From: an uncultured Coriobacteriales bacterium
GTDB taxonomy: Bacteria > Actinomycetota > Coriobacteriia > Coriobacteriales > UMGS124
Assembly: GCA_934636245.1 (NCBI GenBank)
Contig: CAKUAI010000010.1
Location: 62,001 to 126,000 of the forward strand
Direction: 5' to 3'
DNA length: 64,000 nucleotides
The notes under the pieces are model-generated. The model saw only the letters and a list, made by a program, of their open reading frames with translations. It ran no database searches and was not told the DNA's origin. Shown piece by piece: positions 59,458 to 64,000 of the stretch (within the stretch, counting starts at the first letter, position 1; each line of letters starts with the position of its first letter). The position numbers and the translations under genes are program-made.

Positions 59458-61128
59458 TTATTCCTGCCTTTCGGGGGCGCAGTCCTGCCCGTCATGGGCG
59501 GCCGCGGCATGGGCGGCAACCTCGGCGTCGAGCACGTCGGGCCCAAAGAGGTTGCCCTGCCCCAGGATGCCGCGGGGGTCGAGGGCGACCTTGGCGCGCG
59601 CCATCTCTCGGATGGCCTGCGCGCCGTACATGACCTCGAGGAAGTCGCGCTTGATCTTGCCTACGCCGTGCTCGGCCGAGACGGCGCCGCCCATGCGGGT
59701 GACCTCGCCGGCCCACGACTTGAAGAGCTCCTTGCCGCGTGCATAGTCGGCGGCGTCGCGCGGAAGCACGTTGACATGCAGGTGGTTGTTGCCGATGTGG
59801 CCCCACACGGCGCTCTCCAGACCTGCCTCGGCCAGAGTGGTGCGGTACATCTGCACGACCTCGTGCAGGCATGCGTCGGGCACGGACATGTCGCTTCCGA
59901 GCTTGGTGATGGTGGGGTCGGTCTTGCGGCGCTCGTCGATGAGCATGTTCACGCTCTCGGGCACTGCGTGGCGGAAGAAGCGCTGCGCCTCGCGGTCGAG
60001 GTCGGTGCGGGCAACCCATGTGCGCGACTCGTCGGCGCCCACCTGTTCCATGAGGTCGGCTATCTCCCAAAGCTCCTCGTAGGCCTTGTCCTCGCTTTGG
60101 CAGACGAGCTCCACGAAGATGCAGCAGCGGGCTCCCTCGGGCGTGACGGGCAGGGTCGCGAAGGCGCGCGAGGTGGTGCGCTGGTGTGCCAGTATCGCCA
60201 GAGCCGCCTCGTCGAAGAACTCCATGGCGCTGGCGCAGGTGATGCGCTCGCGAGCGGTGCAGGTGAAGTCCATGGCCTGCTGCTCCTGCTCAAAGAAGCA
60301 GCTCACGCCCCACGTCACCGCGGGGGCCGCCAGAAGCTCGAGCTCAATCTCGCAGATGACGCCCAGGGTGCCGTCGCTGCCCACGAACAGGTCGACTGCG
60401 TCCATGCCGGGCGCGGCATAGTAACCCGAGGCGTTCTTCACGGAGGGCATGGTGTAGGTGGGCACGGGGACCTCGATGTGGCCGCCCTGCTCGGTCGTGA
60501 GACTGAGGACGCCGTCATGCTCCTTGACCTGCCCGCGCGTGAGGGCGAGCGTCTGGCCGCCGGCCAGCACGACGCGAAGGGCGCTCACATGGGGCCTTAC
60601 CGCGCCGTAGCGAAAGGAACGCGCGCCGCTGGCGTTGCAGGCTACCATGCCGCCGATCGTTGCGGACACCTCGGTGGGGTCGGTGGGGAAGAAGACCTCC
60701 GGACCCTCCTGGAAGGCATGCCAGGCGGCCATCGACGCGTCGTCGAAGCCCGCGCAGGGGATGTTCTTGTCGGCAAGGTCGCTGCGCAGCTGCGACAGGA
60801 CCAGGCCGGGCTGCACGCGCACGAAGAGGCGAGTGGCGCCCCGTCCGTCGTCACAGGCACGCATGCCCAGGTAGGCGTTCATTTTCGAAAGGTTCATGAT
60901 GTGTCCGCCCGCCGGCACCGCGCCGGCGGCGAGGCCCGTGCGACCGCCCTGCACGCATGCCGGCGTACACGTGCCGCCCTCCTCGTCGAGGCGGGCAAGC
61001 TCGGTAAGCACCTGCCGAACGTCGTCGGTCGTGCGAGGAAACGAGATTGTGTCGGCGTGTCCGCAGCTGCGAGACTCGTCCTTTAGATATTCACCGAATT
61101 CCAAGGTGAGCTGTTGAATCTTTGTCAT
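59458..61128 (-). CDS. FAD-linked lactate/2-hydroxyacid dehydrogenase (GlcD/LctD-like)
   Basis: A 556-residue flavoprotein of the FAD_binding_4/FAD-oxidase_C family. The N-terminal FAD domain has VQGGRTGLAAGAVPAGG, MVACNASGARSFRYGAVR and DLFVGSDGTLGVICEIELE. The C-terminal substrate/cap domain has HIGNNHLHVNVLP (metal-site histidines) and SAEHGVGKIKRDFL. It is first in an operon with etfB and ferredoxin-etfA, the same three components as the electron-bifurcating lactate dehydrogenase LctBCD, so D- or L-lactate is the likely substrate; glycolate or another 2-hydroxyacid cannot be excluded. The ATG lies after GAGGGCGCC. The upstream gap is divergent with the mIHF gene. Confidence 0.9.
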   Translation of the reverse strand: MTKIQQLTLEFGEYLKDESRSCGHADTISFPRTTDDVRQVLTELARLDEEGGTCTPACVQGGRTGLAAGAVPAGGHIMNLSKMNAYLGMRACDDGRGATRLFVRVQPGLVLSQLRSDLADKNIPCAGFDDASMAAWHAFQEGPEVFFPTDPTEVSATIGGMVACNASGARSFRYGAVRPHVSALRVVLAGGQTLALTRGQVKEHDGVLSLTTEQGGHIEVPVPTYTMPSVKNASGYYAAPGMDAVDLFVGSDGTLGVICEIELELLAAPAVTWGVSCFFEQEQQAMDFTCTARERITCASAMEFFDEAALAILAHQRTTSRAFATLPVTPEGARCCIFVELVCQSEDKAYEELWEIADLMEQVGADESRTWVARTDLDREAQRFFRHAVPESVNMLIDERRKTDPTITKLGSDMSVPDACLHEVVQMYRTTLAEAGLESAVWGHIGNNHLHVNVLPRDAADYARGKELFKSWAGEVTRMGGAVSAEHGVGKIKRDFLEVMYGAQAIREMARAKVALDPRGILGQGNLFGPDVLDAEVAAHAAAAHDGQDCAPERQE

Positions 61129-61410
61129 GGCGCCCTCTCAGTCAAATCTAGCGCTGTACGAGGGCTATTATCCGCGCCCGTCGGTGCCGTGCCCGTGCGC
61201 GGCGCGTGTTTTTAGGCCAACGTACCTTTTGCGGGACATCCTTTACGTTCCGGAAACAATGGATGCTCGCCGTTCGTCGTTTTTAAGGGAAAAATTGCAA
61301 ACCGCACAGATGATTTTCAGCCATTTTTGATTGAATAGGCAGGTGAAGTATGGCATGCTATGTGCGCTTCTAGAGCAATCCGCAACCTTTGCACCCCAAG
61401 GGAGTTTGTT

Positions 61411-61731
61411 ATGACCAAGAGCAACGTCCCCAACCTCACCACCGCCCAGCGCGCCGAGGCTCTTGCCAAGGCGGCTCAGGCCCGTCACGATCGCGCCCAG
61501 CTGCGCGACGATATCAAGGCCGGCAAGGTCTCCATCGCCGACGTTCTCGAGATGGACAACGACATCGCCAAGCGCATGAAGGTCTCCGCCCTCATCGAGT
61601 CTGTTCCGGGCTTTGGCGTGGCCAAGACCGTCAAGCTCATGGAGGAGCTCGGCATCTCCGAGTCCCGCCGCGTTCAGGGCCTGGGCGTGCGTCAGCGCGA
61701 GCAGCTCATCGAGCGCCTCGGCGACCGCTAG
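61411..61731 (+). CDS. mihF: Integration host factor, actinobacterial type
   Basis: A 106-residue nucleoid-associated protein. Its N-terminal helical half (LTTAQRAEALAKAAQARHDRAQLRDDIKAG) is followed by the S13-like helix-two-turn-helix DNA-binding half (MKVSALIESVPGFGVAKTVKLMEELGI, then SRRVQGLGVRQREQLIERL). It is unrelated to the enterobacterial HU-like IHF and is confined to Actinomycetota, so it supports the taxonomic call. It bends or stabilises DNA without strict sequence need. The start follows AAGGGAGTTTGTT. It is a single gene with its own terminator. Confidence 0.95.
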   Translation: MTKSNVPNLTTAQRAEALAKAAQARHDRAQLRDDIKAGKVSIADVLEMDNDIAKRMKVSALIESVPGFGVAKTVKLMEELGISESRRVQGLGVRQREQLIERLGDR

Positions 61732-61764
61732 TCTTTTGATGCGTTAACCGGCAATTGTGCACTG

Positions 61765-61798
61765 AAGGGCCGTCCGCCATGCTGCGGGCGGCCCTTTT
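61765..61798 (+). terminator. Terminator after the mIHF gene
   Basis: AAGGGCCGTCCGC pairs with GCGGGCGGCCCTT around a short loop and is followed by TTTT. Confidence 0.9.
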
Positions 61799-61838
61799 AT
61801 CATAGCCAGGACCTGGCTAGGGAGAGGAGAGGAGAGTC

Positions 61839-62411
61839 ATGTCCCAGTTGACCGAGATCCGCTGGCATGCGCGCGCCGGCCAAGGTGCCGTCACCGCAGC
61901 CCAGCTCGTTGCTGAGATTGCCATGGGCAACGGCCGCTACATGCAGGCCATGCCCGAGTTTGGCCCGGAGCGCACGGGTGCTCCGCTTAAGGCGTACACG
62001 CGCCTTGCCGACGAGCCCATCGAAATCCACAACAACGTGGTGAACCCCGACATCGTTGTCGTCATGGACACCACGCTTCTGGGGCAGGTCGACGTGCTCG
62101 AAGGCATGAGCCCCGAGGGCACTGTCATCGTCAACACGCGCAAGAGCCCCGACGAGATCCGCGCGGCCCTCAACGTGCCCGCCGGCATCACCGTGGCCTG
62201 CGTCGACGCCACCCAGATCGCGCTCGACACCATCGGCCGCAACATCCCCAACACGCCGCTCGTCGCCGCCATGGCGCGCGTATGCGGGGTCATGACGCTG
62301 GACAACGTGCTCGCCCACATCGAGCGTGAGTTCTCCAAGAAGTTCAACGCCAAGGTCGTTGCCGGCAACCTGGACAGCGTTCGCCGCGCCTATGAGGAGG
62401 TCGTCTTCTAA
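61839..62411 (+). CDS. porC: 2-oxoacid:ferredoxin oxidoreductase, gamma subunit
   Basis: A 190-residue subunit of the four-part pyruvate (or 2-ketoacid) ferredoxin oxidoreductase. The family start is EIRWHARAGQGAVTAAQLVAE, followed by MPEFGPERTGAPLKAYTRL and the CoA-side VNTRKSP segment. It is first of an operon in the order gamma-delta-alpha-beta, a common arrangement. The ribosome binding site GGAGAGGAGAG precedes the ATG. The delta gene overlaps by one base. Substrate preference (pyruvate versus branched-chain 2-oxoacids) cannot be fixed from this subunit. Confidence 0.94.
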   Translation: MSQLTEIRWHARAGQGAVTAAQLVAEIAMGNGRYMQAMPEFGPERTGAPLKAYTRLADEPIEIHNNVVNPDIVVVMDTTLLGQVDVLEGMSPEGTVIVNTRKSPDEIRAALNVPAGITVACVDATQIALDTIGRNIPNTPLVAAMARVCGVMTLDNVLAHIEREFSKKFNAKVVAGNLDSVRRAYEEVVF

Positions 62412-62737
62412 TGAGCTGGGACATTTCCTCCTACGATTCCTGGAAGTATGACGAGATTCCGCTGGGCTGTGTGGCTCCCGAGCCCGGCACGTCGCGCCTC
62501 GTGCAGACGGGCGGCTGGCGCACCGACCGCCCCGTGTGGGACGCTTCCGTGTGCAAGAACTGCCTGATTTGCTGGGTGTACTGCCCCGATGCCTCCATCG
62601 AGGTCAAGGACGGCCAGATGACGGGCATCGACTACGAGCACTGCAAGGGTTGCGGCGTGTGCGCCCGCGAGTGCAAGTTCGGCGCCATCTCCATGGTCAA
62701 CGAGCAGGATGCGAAGCAAAGCGAGGTGCAGGCATAA
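62411..62737 (+). CDS. porD: 2-oxoacid:ferredoxin oxidoreductase, delta (ferredoxin-like) subunit
   Basis: A 108-residue iron-sulfur subunit. After the typical leader with PVWDASVC, two [4Fe-4S] groups are seen: CKNCLICWVYC and CKGCGVCAREC. It passes electrons from the thiamine-diphosphate site in the beta subunit to external ferredoxin. Its start and stop each overlap the neighbouring genes by one base (TAATG), showing tight coupling. Confidence 0.95.
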   Translation: MSWDISSYDSWKYDEIPLGCVAPEPGTSRLVQTGGWRTDRPVWDASVCKNCLICWVYCPDASIEVKDGQMTGIDYEHCKGCGVCARECKFGAISMVNEQDAKQSEVQA

Positions 62738-63909
62738 TGGCAACCCAGACCGTCTTGGCAGCATCCGGCGACATCATGGTCGCCAACGCGCTGCGCCAGG
62801 CTGAGCCCGACGTCATGGCGGCGTACCCCATCACGCCCCAGACCATCATCGTCGAGGAGTTCGACAAGTTCGTGGCCGACGGCCGCGTGCACACCGAGTA
62901 CGTCAACGTCGAGAGCGAGCACTCGGCCATGAGCGCCACCATCGGCGCGTCTGCTGCCGGTTCGCGTGCTGTGACCGCGACCTCCTCGCAGGGCCTTGCG
63001 CTCATGTACGAGGAGCTGCCCATCGCCGCCGGCATGCGCCTGCCCATCGTCATGGCCAACGTCAACCGCACCATCTCGGCACCCATCAACATCCACGCCG
63101 ACCACTCCGACATCATGGGCGTGCGCGACGCCGGTTGGATCGTGATGTTTGCCGAGAATGCCCAGGAGGCCTACGACAACACGGTGTGTGCCTTCCGCAT
63201 CGCTGAGAACCCCCAGGTCATGCTGCCTGTTCTCACCACGCTCGACGGCTTCACCACGAGTCACGCCTATGAGCGCTGCGAGCTCATGGACGACGCCACG
63301 GTGGCTGAGTTTGTGGGCACCTACGAGGCGCCTTACGGCCTGCTCACCTCTGCGCAGCCCATCGCGCACGGCAACTACGCCAACGGCACCATCGTCATGG
63401 AGTCCAAGCTGGCGTGCCGCCGCGCCCAGGATGCCGCCAAGCCCGTCATCGACGAGGTGTTCTCCGCCTGGTCGCAGATCTGCGGTCGCGAGATGGCCTG
63501 CGTGCACACCTACGGCATGGAGGACGCCGAGCGCGCCGTCGTCATCATCGGCTCGGCCGCCGGCACCGTGCGTCACGTGGCCCGTCAGCTGCGCGCCGAG
63601 GGCGAGCGCGTGGGCGTCGTGAACATCCGCGTGTTCAGGCCCTTCCCTGCAGAGCAGCTCGTCGAGGCCCTCAAGGGCTGCTCGGCAGTGGCCGTGCTCG
63701 ACCGCTCCGAGTCGTTCGGCGGCGTGGGCGGCCCCGTCGCCGCCGAGGTGAAGGCCGCCATGTATGACGCGGGCCTCACCGTGCCCGTGCGGGCCTACAT
63801 GTACGGCCTGGGCGGCGCCGACCTCACCTGCCAGATCGTGCGCGACATCTACAACGAGCTCAAGGACCCCGCAAGCCTGCCCTGCCTTACCTACAAGGGC
63901 AACCGCTAA
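62737..63909 (+). CDS. porA: 2-oxoacid:ferredoxin oxidoreductase, alpha subunit
   Basis: A 390-residue subunit: AAYPITPQTIIVEEFDKF (pyrimidine-binding edge), NVESEHSAMSATIGASAAGSRAVTATSSQGLALM, and a C-terminal domain with VVIIGSAAGTVRHVARQLRAEGERVGVVNIRVFRPFP and DRSESFGGVGGP. Together with beta it forms the thiamine-diphosphate site. The motif set is that of PorA/VorA. The ATG overlaps the delta stop by one base; the longer frame from 62536 is a shadow of the delta gene. The beta subunit starts 16 bases later. Confidence 0.95.
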   Translation: MATQTVLAASGDIMVANALRQAEPDVMAAYPITPQTIIVEEFDKFVADGRVHTEYVNVESEHSAMSATIGASAAGSRAVTATSSQGLALMYEELPIAAGMRLPIVMANVNRTISAPINIHADHSDIMGVRDAGWIVMFAENAQEAYDNTVCAFRIAENPQVMLPVLTTLDGFTTSHAYERCELMDDATVAEFVGTYEAPYGLLTSAQPIAHGNYANGTIVMESKLACRRAQDAAKPVIDEVFSAWSQICGREMACVHTYGMEDAERAVVIIGSAAGTVRHVARQLRAEGERVGVVNIRVFRPFPAEQLVEALKGCSAVAVLDRSESFGGVGGPVAAEVKAAMYDAGLTVPVRAYMYGLGGADLTCQIVRDIYNELKDPASLPCLTYKGNR

Positions 63910-63925
63910 GAAAGGAGGACCTGCG

Positions 63926-64000
63926 ATGGCCAACCTCAAGCAACTCTCCGAGCTTCCCAGCCGTCTGGCCCCGGGTCACCGCCTGTGCGGTGGCTGCGGT
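63926..64000 (+). CDS. porB: 2-oxoacid:ferredoxin oxidoreductase, beta subunit (3' end outside window)
   Basis: The first 25 codons of the beta subunit, which carries thiamine diphosphate and a [4Fe-4S] cluster. The visible GHRLCGGCG is the start of the conserved cysteine motif (usually CxGCG). The start follows AAAGGAGG, an excellent ribosome binding site. It completes the gamma-delta-alpha-beta operon. Confidence 0.92.
   Translation, partial: MANLKQLSELPSRLAPGHRLCGGCG

Noticed and set aside
58771..61086. Plus-strand frame of 771 codons opposite the etf/dehydrogenase operon
   Set aside because: Shadow of three recognised minus-strand genes, rich in His, Gly, Val and Ala without motifs.

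Overview
The window is high-GC bacterial DNA. It very probably comes from a strict anaerobe of the Coriobacteriia (Actinomycetota), most like the Eggerthellaceae. This is inferred from gene content, not from a marker gene. The supporting signs are an actinobacterial-type IHF (mIHF), two LuxR-type regulators fused to about 12 membrane helices, two Tat-exported fumarate-reductase-like flavoproteins, a Tat-exported molybdopterin oxidoreductase with its Fe-S subunit and TorD-type chaperone, and an Etf-linked lactate dehydrogenase next to a four-subunit 2-oxoacid:ferredoxin oxidoreductase.

Layout. 0-1.5 kb: two TrkA-type proteins (the first cut by the window edge), then tRNA-Lys(TTT) and, on the other strand, tRNA-Gly(CCC). 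1.6-8.2 kb: a GatB/YqeY-domain protein, a class B sortase, purF-purM-purN, and on the minus strand an RNA uracil methyltransferase and a small protein. 8.4-10.8 kb: lysC and asd. 10.9-19.6 kb: a membrane LuxR regulator, two Tat flavoproteins and an iron-siderophore-type ABC importer. 19.7-27.1 kb: a winged-helix-like protein, the molybdoenzyme operon and a second membrane LuxR regulator. 27.1-32.4 kb: a foreign-looking segment of lower GC with a decayed LuxR remnant, two AAA ATPases with nuclease-like C-termini, each preceded by its own repeat array, and a BlaI/M56-peptidase signalling pair with two clear BlaI-type operators. 32.5-39.6 kb: a double-domain Mop molybdate-binding protein, two exported proteins of unknown role (one transglutaminase-like), a lipoprotein and a large XRE-type protein. 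39.7-45.5 kb: phenylacetate-CoA ligase-like enzyme, TSCPD protein, Rrf2 regulator, beta-propeller-like protein and a two-component system. 45.6-51.5 kb: purC, a membrane protein, purL and a small membrane protein. 51.6-57.5 kb: a structured tandem repeat, a fused CydDC-like ABC exporter and an exported protein with one intact and one dead transglutaminase domain. 57.5-61.1 kb: the FAD-linked lactate dehydrogenase/EtfB/EtfA operon. 61.4-64 kb: mIHF and the 2-oxoacid:ferredoxin oxidoreductase operon, running off the window.

How the genes fit together. The metabolic theme is anaerobic: lactate (or a related 2-hydroxyacid) is probably oxidised by the Etf-coupled dehydrogenase, and the resulting 2-oxoacid is oxidised by the adjacent Por-type enzyme, giving reduced ferredoxin. 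The Tat flavoproteins and the molybdoenzyme are candidate terminal reductases, and each group sits beside a membrane-bound LuxR regulator that could sense the substrate. Mop and the TorD-type protein support molybdoenzyme maturation. Purine synthesis is split between 3-6 kb and 45-51 kb.

The least explained parts are the ATPase/nuclease segment with its operator arrays, the M56/BlaI pair without a visible beta-lactamase, the exported transglutaminase-like proteins and the structured repeat at 51.6-51.9 kb.
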